DNA from: CAYIFC01 sp964362645
GTDB lineage: Bacteria; Patescibacteriota; Minisyncoccia; Phycocordibacterales; JACOZG01
DNA length: 6,402 bases
Assembly: GCA_964362645.1 (NCBI GenBank)
Contig: CAYIFC010000033.1
Span: 1-6,402 of the forward strand
Direction: 5' to 3'
Under the pieces are notes generated by a model. The model worked only from the letters and a program-made list of their open reading frames with translations, did not search any database and was not told where the DNA came from. Below are positions 1 through 4,948 of this stretch, one piece after another. Numbering within the stretch: the stretch's first letter is position 1; every line of letters begins with the position of its first letter. A program made the translations under genes and the position numbers.

Positions 1-70
1 GGAAGAAAAATTATTAGTTTAACCTAGTGTTCGGATTCGGGGGTGCGGGTAGGTCTAACTTACTCTTGCT

Positions 71-99
71 ATTATATACCTATCTTCATGTGTTGTCAA
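71..99 (-). promoter_or_regulatory. Perfect consensus sigma-70 promoter, leftward out of window
   Basis: On the minus strand a TTGACA box (94-99) is followed by exactly 17 nt and then TATAAT (71-76). Both hexamers match the housekeeping consensus in full. The expected start is near position 64, so about 60 nt of leader lie inside the window and the gene itself lies outside. No SD or start codon is seen on the minus strand within 1-64. A promoter this strong usually drives an abundant RNA or an essential gene; which one cannot be told here. Confidence 0.8.
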
Positions 100-137
100 G
101 CATCAGCGCAAACTATACCACACACCAAATTCTACCA

Positions 138-156
138 ACCAAAGGTAGTCTTTGGT
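138..156 (-). terminator. Possible weak terminator hairpin after the dehydratase gene
   Basis: ACCAAAG (138-144) and CTTTGGT (150-156) form a perfect 7-bp stem with a 5-nt loop, 25 nt past the stop codon of the leftward gene at 181. There is no clean U-tract on the minus strand after it, so it may be only an mRNA 3' end hairpin. The rest of 1-180 shows nothing except the leftward promoter at 71-99. Confidence 0.3.
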
Positions 157-180
157 AAATGGCTCTAAATAAGCCTAATT

Positions 181-537
181 CTATATCTTGTTTAAAAAGG
201 CTTCGTCGATTTTGGTGGCGAGGATGAAGTCGTTTTGGGTGAGGCCGGTGGCCGCGTGGGTATAGAGCTCGAAGATGATTTTGTTGTAGAAGATATAAAT
301 ATCGGGGTGGTGACCTTCGGTCTCGGCGATATCGGCGACTTGGTTTATAAAAGCGATTGCGGCGAGGAAGTCAGGTAAAAGTATTTCTACTTTTAAACGC
401 TTGGGTTTACTGTCCTCCGCTGGAACTATCTCCCAAGGTAAGCGCAAAGAAGCTCGAAGTTCGAGTATTTTATCGTCTGCGAGCGGTTTAGTGCCCCTCT
501 CGCACGGCACGCAGTGTTCTTTATTTAAATTTTGCAT
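181..537 (-). CDS. phhB: Pterin-4a-carbinolamine dehydratase (PCD/DCoH family)
   Basis: Small cytoplasmic enzyme of 118 aa, the usual family length. The family dehydrates 4a-hydroxytetrahydropterin, recycling the cofactor of aromatic amino acid hydroxylases; some bacterial members are linked to other pterin or molybdopterin chemistry. The sequence shows the catalytic block EGHHPD (residues 74-79, H76 and H77), the third histidine in THAATGLT (H94) and the following ND (102-103). The N-terminal CVPCERG..PL is typical of bacterial members. The start at 537 is chosen because GGAAAG lies 5 nt upstream; an in-frame ATG at 555 would add six residues and has a poorer upstream site. The gene stands alone behind rsmE, 79 nt after its stop, with its own candidate extended -10. 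No hydroxylase partner is in the window, so the physiological substrate is open. Confidence 0.9.
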   Translation of the reverse strand: MQNLNKEHCVPCERGTKPLADDKILELRASLRLPWEIVPAEDSKPKRLKVEILLPDFLAAIAFINQVADIAETEGHHPDIYIFYNKIIFELYTHAATGLTQNDFILATKIDEAFLNKI

Positions 538-569
538 ATTCTTTCCAGATACCATCTCTGATTAACTCT

Positions 570-578
570 ATCTTAACA
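570..578 (-). promoter_or_regulatory. Extended -10 promoter candidate for the dehydratase gene
   Basis: On the minus strand TG-T-TAAGAT forms an extended -10 element between rsmE and the dehydratase gene. Transcription would start near 563, giving a leader of about 26 nt to the ATG at 537. No convincing -35 is seen, as is common when a TGn extension is present. Readthrough from rsmE remains possible because no clear terminator separates the two genes. Confidence 0.45.
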
Positions 579-616
579 TACACCCCCGCCACCGTTTTTA
601 AAAAATAGAAATATAA

Positions 617-1276
617 TCAAGCATGGAGCGTGAGATAACTTGCTACAATAGCGGCCGTTTCGGCCCGCAAGACGAAAGGGGAGATCGAGACGGCTTTAGC
701 GAATTCTTTGGACTTAGCCAATTCTTCAGCTGTCCAACCACCTTCCGGCCCGATCCAAATTGCGACATCGTGGGCTTTAATTGTTTTAAAATTTTGTTCA
801 GTGGCCGGGTCGAGAAAGTAGTTTTGTTCGTGTTTGCTTGCCTCGCTAATTGCTTCCTCAAAACTCATTGGTTCAGAAATTTGGGGGAGAGTGGTTCGGC
901 TGGACTGCTCGGCCGCTTTCTTAATAATCTTTTCTAATCTCCCCAGACGGAGCGAAGTTTTAACCGTCCGAATAGTAATTATCGGCTGGATAGCTGTGAC
1001 GCCAATCTCGGTCGCCTTCTGCGCTACGAGTTCAAAATGATCTGATTTTAATACGGCGCAGTAGAGGGTAACTTGCCGACCCGACTCGGGTTTGGTGGTC
1101 AGTTCGCCTAATGGTTCAAGCTCGGCATGATCTTTGGCCAGAGTTTTAATCTCGGCGCGAACTTCCGTTCCTGCACCATCAGCCAACACGACTTGCTCAC
1201 CGGCGCGCAAACGCAAGACCTCCCGCCACTGGTGGAGAAGTTCAGGATCTTTAATAATAAAGCGGTGTAGGCGCAT
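617..1276 (-). CDS. rsmE: 16S rRNA (uracil1498-N3)-methyltransferase
   Basis: SPOUT-class methyltransferase that uses SAM to methylate N3 of U1498 in 16S rRNA of the small subunit; cytoplasmic. The protein opens with MRLHRF, the typical RsmE start, followed by the small PUA-like RNA-binding domain (about 1-65). Family signatures follow, numbered from this start: LKSDHFELVAQKATEIGV (76-93), the KAAEQSSR block (120-127), and the SAM-binding knot with IGPEGGW (175-181) and LRAETA (203-208). At 219 aa it is slightly shorter than the common length of about 240. The ATG at 1276 fits the family N-terminus; an in-frame ATG at 1288 would add four residues. The gene begins just after the DUF378 terminator, and TATGCT at 1284-1289 may act as -10 for a nearly leaderless start. 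It ends in TGA. Confidence 0.93.
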   Translation of the reverse strand: MRLHRFIIKDPELLHQWREVLRLRAGEQVVLADGAGTEVRAEIKTLAKDHAELEPLGELTTKPESGRQVTLYCAVLKSDHFELVAQKATEIGVTAIQPIITIRTVKTSLRLGRLEKIIKKAAEQSSRTTLPQISEPMSFEEAISEASKHEQNYFLDPATEQNFKTIKAHDVAIWIGPEGGWTAEELAKSKEFAKAVSISPFVLRAETAAIVASYLTLHA

Positions 1277-1300
1277 TAATAAGAGCATAACTCAAACTGG

Positions 1301-1334
1301 AAAAAACAAAAACCCCGCTGAGCGGGGTTTTTGT
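1301..1334 (-). terminator. Strong intrinsic terminator (downstream of DUF378 gene)
   Basis: CCCCGC (1313-1318) pairs with GCGGGG (1322-1327) around a TGA loop. Flanking A5/T5 runs plus a C-G and an A-T pair extend the stem to 1306-1334. On the minus strand a further run of six T (1301-1306) follows, giving a strong leftward terminator for the DUF378 gene ending at 1355. It sits only 25 nt before the rsmE start, so rsmE needs its own promoter or readthrough. Confidence 0.9.
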
Positions 1335-1354
1335 GTCGTAGTAGGTTAAAACAA

Positions 1355-1585
1355 TTACTTGACCATTCCCATGTCGCCAGCCGATGCGCCACCCTTGACG
1401 CACTGCTTGCAGTTGGCCTTGTGGGTAAAGAGCTCGTAAACAGCAGAAAGACCGACCAAGATGTAGATGATCTTGGCAATCCAAGGCATACCACTGAAGA
1501 GTTCACCAATACCCCAATTAAAAATGCCAATCAAGAGCCAGTTTAAGCCCCCAATGATGAGCAATATAAACGATAATTTGTGCAT
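1355..1585 (-). CDS. DUF378 family small membrane protein
   Basis: A 76-aa integral membrane protein of unknown function. Two hydrophobic segments (about 5-22 and 36-53) flank the motif typical of DUF378: IGGLNWLLIGIFNW (11-24), then the short polar loop GELFSGMPWIAKIIYILVG (27-45). The C-terminal tail after the second helix carries a CKQC pair (C59, C62) and a Gly/Met-rich end, which could bind metal or form a disulfide. An in-frame ATG at 1630 would add 15 polar residues, but it lies only 2 nt from a perfect TATAAT and so upstream of the expected transcription start. The ATG at 1585 is therefore preferred, with a leader of about 40 nt and no clear SD. The gene is monocistronic, diverges from the sigma factor gene and ends at a strong terminator. 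Confidence 0.82.
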   Translation of the reverse strand: MHKLSFILLIIGGLNWLLIGIFNWGIGELFSGMPWIAKIIYILVGLSAVYELFTHKANCKQCVKGGASAGDMGMVK

Positions 1586-1632
1586 GATATTTTTCGGTTT
1601 TAATGATTCTCGACCACTAAACTCACCCATTC

Positions 1633-1638
1633 ATTATA
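1633..1638 (-). promoter_or_regulatory. -10 box (TATAAT) for the DUF378 gene
   Basis: A perfect TATAAT on the minus strand. The region 17 nt upstream (TCGCCG) does not resemble TTGACA and is instead occupied by an interrupted palindrome (1653-1663). The start would fall near 1626, inside the longer possible reading frame, which argues for the downstream ATG at 1585. Confidence 0.6.
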
Positions 1639-1652
1639 ACTTAATGAGGTTG

Positions 1653-1663
1653 GGTCGGCGACC
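1653..1663. promoter_or_regulatory. Candidate operator in the DUF378/sigma divergent region
   Basis: GGTCG-G-CGACC is a perfect 5-bp inverted repeat around one central base. It lies where the -35 of the leftward DUF378 promoter should be, and about 50 nt upstream of the sigma factor ATG. A dimeric regulator binding here could control both genes. An 11-bp palindrome can arise by chance, so this is a positional argument only. Confidence 0.3.
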
Positions 1664-1714
1664 TGGTTTATCCACTATCATCAGCTTTTCATTCGTGCCA
1701 CGTAGAATTCCTCC

Positions 1715-2203
1715 ATGGATCACCTGTACAACCTCCATGCCGAAGGGATCTACCGTTACTGTTGTCTTAAGACTTCAGACTCCATTGTAGCTAAGGAGTT
1801 TACCCAAGAGACTTTTGCCCGGGCGCTGGGTTACATTGCCTCTGGTAAGGTTATTAACTACCCCAAAGCTTTCCTTTACACCGTGGCCAAGCATTTGATC
1901 ATTGATTGGTACAAGGTCAGGAACAGGACGGTTTCGCTTGAGAAAATAGTCGAAATGGGTCTCTTGCCGGAGGAGGGAGGTTCAGTCACAGCCCCCGAAA
2001 ACTACCCAGGTGAAACACTTGACTATTTAAATTATTTAAGTACTCTGGATAAGGGCATCTTCCTCCTCCACTATATTGAGGGTTTTAAGCTCCGAGAGGT
2101 GGGGGAGATCATCGGTAAAAGTGAGAATGCTATCGCCGTGCGGATTCATCGCGGACTGAAAAAATTACGAAAAGTTATGGAGCCAGAATTAATCGCCTAT
2201 TAA
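1715..2203 (+). CDS. ECF-type RNA polymerase sigma factor (sigma-70 family)
   Basis: An alternative sigma factor of 162 aa with only regions 2 and 4, as in extracytoplasmic-function (ECF) sigmas. Region 2 spans about residues 1-71: LYNLHAEGIYRYC (2.1), AKEFTQETFARALG (2.2, core-polymerase contact), then NYPKAFLYTVAKHLIIDWYKVRNR (2.3-2.4, -10 recognition). An acidic, proline-containing linker (about 75-104) leads to region 4 (105-155), with the helix-turn-helix KLREVGEIIGKSENAIAVRIHRGLKKLRK. An in-frame stop at 1703-1705 leaves this ATG as the first possible start; the protein begins directly in region 2.1 and lacks the few extra residues most ECFs have. No clear SD is present. A small secreted protein follows 18 nt later. 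No anti-sigma with a cytoplasmic binding domain is visible, so how it is restrained is unknown. Confidence 0.88.
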   Translation: MDHLYNLHAEGIYRYCCLKTSDSIVAKEFTQETFARALGYIASGKVINYPKAFLYTVAKHLIIDWYKVRNRTVSLEKIVEMGLLPEEGGSVTAPENYPGETLDYLNYLSTLDKGIFLLHYIEGFKLREVGEIIGKSENAIAVRIHRGLKKLRKVMEPELIAY

Positions 2204-2221
2204 TCTAACCACATTATTTTT

Positions 2222-2509
2222 ATGAAAAAAATTTTAATCGCCACCCTGTTAGTAGCCGGAGTATTTGCTGCGGCTCCCGGTATTACCCAAGCGCAAGAGT
2301 TAACTGCTCGGGATTTAGAGCAGATTAAGCCACAATACGTACGAGTGCTCGGCTTACTTCAAGCGCGGGTTAGTAACTTGCGGACTCAACTTGCAAGCGG
2401 CGCACTTAATCAAGCTCAAATTACTGCCCTTCATACCGACCTTATCGCCATGCGCCGCGTATTTATCTCTCTCACCGCTCTAACCGTCTGGGCAAGTAAT
2501 AATAAGTAA
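2222..2509 (+). CDS. Small secreted protein, unrecognised, downstream of sigma factor
   Basis: A 95-aa protein of unknown family. It has a clear Sec signal peptide: MKK, a hydrophobic core (about 4-18) and a likely cleavage after A24 (ITQA/QE). The mature part, about 71 aa, looks almost entirely helical: one amphipathic stretch (26-58, ARDLEQIKPQYVRVLGLLQARVSNLRTQL), a short GALNQAQ turn, and a second helix (69-90). It has no cysteine. Lacking a lipobox and a membrane anchor, it should be released or held by protein contacts outside the membrane. It starts 18 nt after the sigma factor stop and no promoter is evident between them, so co-transcription is likely. It is a candidate output or envelope sensor of that sigma factor. 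No SD is visible before the ATG. Confidence 0.75.
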   Translation: MKKILIATLLVAGVFAAAPGITQAQELTARDLEQIKPQYVRVLGLLQARVSNLRTQLASGALNQAQITALHTDLIAMRRVFISLTALTVWASNNK

Positions 2510-2528
2510 ACTATTTTTAGATAGTCAA

Positions 2529-2546
2529 ATAGGCTACAATGCCTAT
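2529..2546 (+). promoter_or_regulatory. obg promoter -10 inside a perfect inverted repeat
   Basis: TACAAT (2535-2540) is a good -10 box, 8 nt before the obg ATG, implying a leaderless or nearly leaderless mRNA. It is flanked exactly by ATAGGC (2529-2534) and GCCTAT (2541-2546), a perfect 6-bp inverted repeat whose loop is the -10 itself. The -35 region (TATTTT at 2512-2517) is poor. The repeat may be an operator that occludes the -10, or chance. Confidence 0.5.
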
Positions 2547-2548
2547 AC

Positions 2549-3520
2549 ATGTTAGTTGATGAGGTTAAAATTGGGGTTAAGGCGGGGCACGGCGGCCGAG
2601 GCGCCGTGGCTTTTAGTGGGCAAAAGATGTCACTTGGACCAACAGGCGGTAACGGCGGTTGGGGGGGCAGCGTGGTCTTCCGTGGTGTGTCGGACCTCGG
2701 CGCCTTGGAGCAATTTCGTAACAAGAAGAGTTTGGAAGCTCCCCATGGTGGGTATGGCGCCGCGCGTTTCGTCGACGGCAAGGATGGCGAAAACTTAGTG
2801 GTGCAAGTGCCGGTTGGCACAGTGATTGAAAACTTAACGACTGGTATTTCGACCGAAATAATTAAAATTGGCGAAGAAGTAACTTCGGCCAAAGGGGGTC
2901 CCGGCGGGAAAGGGAATTATAAATACCGCTCGCCGGTTAATACATCGCCCAAGGAATTCCAACCCGGCCTGCCAGGTGAGGAGTTCGAGATCCGGCTCTC
3001 GCTTAAGATGATCGCCGATGTCGGCTTCGTGGGTTTGCCTAATGTTGGCAAATCAACCTTGCTTAATCTGCTCACCAACGCCAAGAGTAAGGTCGCTAAT
3101 TACAAGTTCACCACTCTTGAACCCAATCTAGGCGTTTATTACGATCTGATCTTGGCCGACATTCCCGGCATTATCGAGGGCGCGTCCGAAGGCAAGGGTT
3201 TGGGCCACAAATTTTTACGGCACATCGAGCGGACTAAGGTCCTCTTCCACTTTCTTGCCGCGGACTCGGAAGATATTGAAAATGACTACAAAGTTATCCG
3301 CGCTGAGCTATTAGCTTTCAATAATTTATTAATTGTTAAGCCGGAATATTTAATTATTAGTCGGGCTGATACCGTAGAGCCAGAGCAGCTAAAAAAACTT
3401 ATAACTAAAGCCAAAAAACTTAACCCAAACGTTACGGCTATCTCTATGTACGACGAAGTCACGCTCGAGCCCCTCAAGAAAATCCTTAACCAAATTACCG
3501 CCGAAAAAACTATTTCTTAA
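2549..3520 (+). CDS. obg: GTPase Obg/CgtA (short form)
   Basis: Essential ribosome-associated GTPase acting in late 50S assembly. The glycine-rich Obg fold spans about residues 1-155, with GGNGGWGGSVVF (33-44), DGKDGENLVVQVPVGT (76-91) and KGGPGGKGN (115-123). The G domain follows: G1 GLPNVGKST (162-170), G2 FTTLEPNLG (187-195, T189), G3 DIPGIIEGAS (204-213). The guanine-specificity motif G4, usually NKxD, reads SRAD (271-274); D274 is kept but N and K are not. G5 is SMYDE rather than SAx. The protein ends at 323 aa with no C-terminal OCT domain, shorter than E. coli ObgE (390 aa). The start matches the family N-terminus (MLVDEVKI) and lies 8 nt after a -10 box, without an SD. Its stop overlaps the stop of the convergent peptidase gene. 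Confidence 0.96.
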   Translation: MLVDEVKIGVKAGHGGRGAVAFSGQKMSLGPTGGNGGWGGSVVFRGVSDLGALEQFRNKKSLEAPHGGYGAARFVDGKDGENLVVQVPVGTVIENLTTGISTEIIKIGEEVTSAKGGPGGKGNYKYRSPVNTSPKEFQPGLPGEEFEIRLSLKMIADVGFVGLPNVGKSTLLNLLTNAKSKVANYKFTTLEPNLGVYYDLILADIPGIIEGASEGKGLGHKFLRHIERTKVLFHFLAADSEDIENDYKVIRAELLAFNNLLIVKPEYLIISRADTVEPEQLKKLITKAKKLNPNVTAISMYDEVTLEPLKKILNQITAEKTIS

Positions 3521-4413
3521 TCGAAGATATAAACTAGATATTTGTCGATGTCGCGTTGGTCCATGTCGTAGAAGTAGTTACCATCTTTGTTGAGAGCTCG
3601 AGCAAGTTTGGTACCTACAAAGCGCCAGTGCCATGGTTCGAAAACGTAGTAAGCATTATTGGGTGGATAAGAGAGTACAAAGCCATATTTATGGGCATTA
3701 TTTTGTAGCCACTTATAAGCCTCTGTTTTATCGAAGCCGGTAAAACTAGTGCCAACAGTCGGCGTAGTAAAGTCAACGGTAGTACCAAGTTGATGTTCGG
3801 AGTAGCCCTGATCGGCAGAGAATTGATTAGCACCTGTACCATAAGTAACTTTGTAACTAGATTTAAGAGTGGCTTGAGTTCCGAATGAGCGATAGGCAGA
3901 TATTATTTGTATATCAATCCCGTCGCTTTTTGCTTCTTCCAATAAATTCTCAAGAAAGGGCCAGACTTTACTATGGACCTCAAGGTCCTTGTTTGTTTGG
4001 GTTAAATATTGAGCGTCAATCTTTCTTAAATTAGGCGGTACGTAATGTTCGTTCAAGAAAAAAACCTTAGAATACTTTTGGAGTAACTCTTTATCCGTTT
4101 TACTTAATTTGTCTAACACTCCAACGGTATCAGCAATTTCATCAATCTGATCAGCAAATTCATCATTTCGATCTTTTTCATCATTATACTTTTCTCGCAG
4201 TTCGTCGTTTTCGTTTTGCGAGCTGGCTAATTGACCTTCCAAATCGGCAACCTTGGCTTGGAATTCGGCGGTGCTGGAGGCAAACTGTTGTTGGGTAAGA
4301 TCTAGCTCAGAAGCTAGTTTTTGAGTTTGGGTATAACCATAATAGGCGCTGTAGCCAAGGCCAATAAGAATAATTGCCCCAAGCACGATAATAATACTGG
4401 ACTTAGCTTTCAT
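3517..4413 (-). CDS. Membrane-anchored D-alanyl-D-alanine carboxypeptidase, M15B/VanY type
   Basis: A 298-aa zinc peptidase predicted to trim terminal D-Ala from peptidoglycan stem peptides outside the membrane. An N-terminal anchor helix (about 6-27) with a positive MKAK start puts the rest outside. A coiled coil rich in Glu/Gln/Asp/Lys follows (about 31-110). The M15 domain covers about 120-290 and shows SAYRSFGTQ (172-180, R175 for substrate carboxylate), the zinc motif SEHQLGTTVDF (205-215, H207 and D214) and FEPWHWRF (258-265, catalytic E259, zinc ligand H262). All expected catalytic residues are present, so it should be active. The coiled coil could be a spacer or dimerisation arm. An extended -10 7 nt before the ATG implies a leaderless mRNA. 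The gene is convergent with obg and shares TTAA as overlapping stops. Confidence 0.92.
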   Translation of the reverse strand: MKAKSSIIIVLGAIILIGLGYSAYYGYTQTQKLASELDLTQQQFASSTAEFQAKVADLEGQLASSQNENDELREKYNDEKDRNDEFADQIDEIADTVGVLDKLSKTDKELLQKYSKVFFLNEHYVPPNLRKIDAQYLTQTNKDLEVHSKVWPFLENLLEEAKSDGIDIQIISAYRSFGTQATLKSSYKVTYGTGANQFSADQGYSEHQLGTTVDFTTPTVGTSFTGFDKTEAYKWLQNNAHKYGFVLSYPPNNAYYVFEPWHWRFVGTKLARALNKDGNYFYDMDQRDIDKYLVYIFD

Positions 4414-4420
4414 TTAGTCG

Positions 4421-4429
4421 ATTGTAGCA
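4421..4429 (-). promoter_or_regulatory. Extended -10 promoter of the M15 peptidase gene
   Basis: On the minus strand TG-C-TACAAT ends 7 nt before the ATG at 4413, so transcription should begin on or next to the A of the start codon. There is no SD, consistent with leaderless initiation. The -35 region falls inside the stem of the upstream gene's terminator (4431-4467) and is not consensus. Confidence 0.6.
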
Positions 4430-4430
4430 T

Positions 4431-4467
4431 AAAAAACAGGCGGTATCACTTTGCGTAACACCGCCTG
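4431..4467 (-). terminator. Intrinsic terminator of the leftward 84-aa gene
   Basis: CAGGCGGT (4437-4444) and ACCGCCTG (4460-4467) form a perfect 8-bp stem, and on the minus strand a run of six T (4431-4436) follows. It lies 18 nt after the stop codon of the 84-aa gene. It ends 2 nt upstream of the peptidase's extended -10, so the two transcripts are separate but tightly packed. Confidence 0.88.
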
Positions 4468-4485
4468 GGTGCTAGTAAAAGGCTT

Positions 4486-4740
4486 CTACTTGGCCACCTC
4501 CACGAGATCACCTTTTTGCCTCAGTAGGCTTCTTTTTGCGTTTGCAATCGCAGGTGTTAGGTGGAAGCAATCGGTATGGTTCCCACACCTCTCATTAATG
4601 GCGTTAAAAACGTCATCATGCCCGATAGGGAACTTTGTTGTAGTTACTTCCATAAGAATTATCTCCAACTCTTCCACACTCGCTCTCCTAATTCTTTCAA
4701 TGATTTCCCTTGGGCCACTGCTTCCTACTTGATTACTCAT
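4486..4740 (-). CDS. Small unrecognised protein with CxxHxxCxH cluster
   Basis: An 84-aa soluble protein of no family I recognise. Residues 10-33 (PREIIERIRRASVEELEIILMEVT) look like one amphipathic helix, and the C-terminal part (62-84) is basic and helical. Between them C52, H55, C58 and H60 form CGNHTDCFH, a compact cluster that could hold zinc or be redox active. The case for a real gene is strong: GGAGG at 4746-4750 lies 5 nt from the ATG, a near-consensus promoter lies upstream (4809-4837), and an intrinsic terminator follows the stop. The leader of about 62 nt is long beside its leaderless neighbours. The gene diverges from the 99-aa ORF at 4949, with which it shares the GGAGGCAG ribosome site. 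Such a pair could be a regulator and target, a toxin and antitoxin, or unrelated genes. Confidence 0.72.
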   Translation of the reverse strand: MSNQVGSSGPREIIERIRRASVEELEIILMEVTTTKFPIGHDDVFNAINERCGNHTDCFHLTPAIANAKRSLLRQKGDLVEVAK

Positions 4741-4799
4741 CCCTGCCTCCGCTCCAAAGATTTTCCCTAAGTAAACTCCAGAACCCTCTATCCTGGATC

Positions 4800-4814
4800 T
4801 AAGATAATATCTTA
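4800..4814. promoter_or_regulatory. Candidate operator over the -10/start of the 84-aa gene
   Basis: TAAGAT-AAT-ATCTTA is a perfect 6-bp inverted repeat with a 3-nt centre. One arm is itself the -10 box (TAAGAT on the minus strand, 4809-4814) and the other covers the predicted start near 4802. Next to it, inside the promoter spacer, are CGCT-N5-AGCG (4815-4827) and the 8-bp palindrome AAGCGCTT (4823-4830). This placement suits a repressor site, possibly for autoregulation. Confidence 0.4.
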
Positions 4815-4837
4815 CGCTATATAAGCGCTTGAGTCAA
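4809..4837 (-). promoter_or_regulatory. Promoter of the leftward 84-aa gene
   Basis: On the minus strand TTGACT (4832-4837), a 17-nt spacer and TAAGAT (4809-4814) form a near-consensus housekeeping promoter. The start is expected near 4802, giving a leader of about 62 nt before the SD-led ATG at 4740. Confidence 0.75.
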
Positions 4838-4846
4838 AAAAGCCTG

Positions 4847-4874
4847 TTGACTAGTTTGCCATTTTCTGTATCAT
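4847..4874 (+). promoter_or_regulatory. Promoter of the rightward 99-aa ORF
   Basis: TTGACT (4847-4852), a 16-nt spacer and TATCAT (4869-4874) form a plausible promoter, with transcription from about 4881. Its -35 is 9 nt from the identical, inverted -35 of the leftward promoter (4832-4837), so two polymerases could hardly bind side by side. The leader (about 68 nt) contains hairpin potential: ACAAGC (4886-4891) with GCTTGT (4918-4923) enclosing a smaller stem at 4897-4912. Confidence 0.6.
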
Positions 4875-4939
4875 TATGGGTAGAAACAAGCAGATGTTCA
4901 GATGGATCTGGATGCTAGCTTGTAGGTCCCTCACATAGT

Positions 4940-4944
4940 GGAGG
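4940..4944 (+). promoter_or_regulatory. Strong SD of the 99-aa ORF, possibly sequestered
   Basis: GGAGG lies 4 nt before the ATG at 4949. CCTC at 4929-4932 can pair with GAGG at 4941-4944, which would hide the SD in a small hairpin. The stem is only 4 bp, so this is a suggestion rather than a demonstrated switch. The string GGAGGCAG also precedes the divergent 84-aa gene. Confidence 0.5.
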
Positions 4945-4948
4945 CAGT

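Noticed and set aside
27..48. TTCGGATTC-like string resembling a tRNA T-loop
   Set aside because: The loop lacks the conserved A58, and no acceptor, D or anticodon arms can be built around it.
623..937. Rightward 104-aa frame starting MEREITCYNSG
   Set aside because: It lies antisense to rsmE, whose signatures are unambiguous, and has no SD or promoter; its composition looks like a shadow frame.
1676..1681. TATCAT as a -10 for the sigma factor gene
   Set aside because: No -35 at acceptable spacing; the nearest candidate TTGGGT (1650-1655) is 20 nt away, so the sigma factor promoter was left unassigned.
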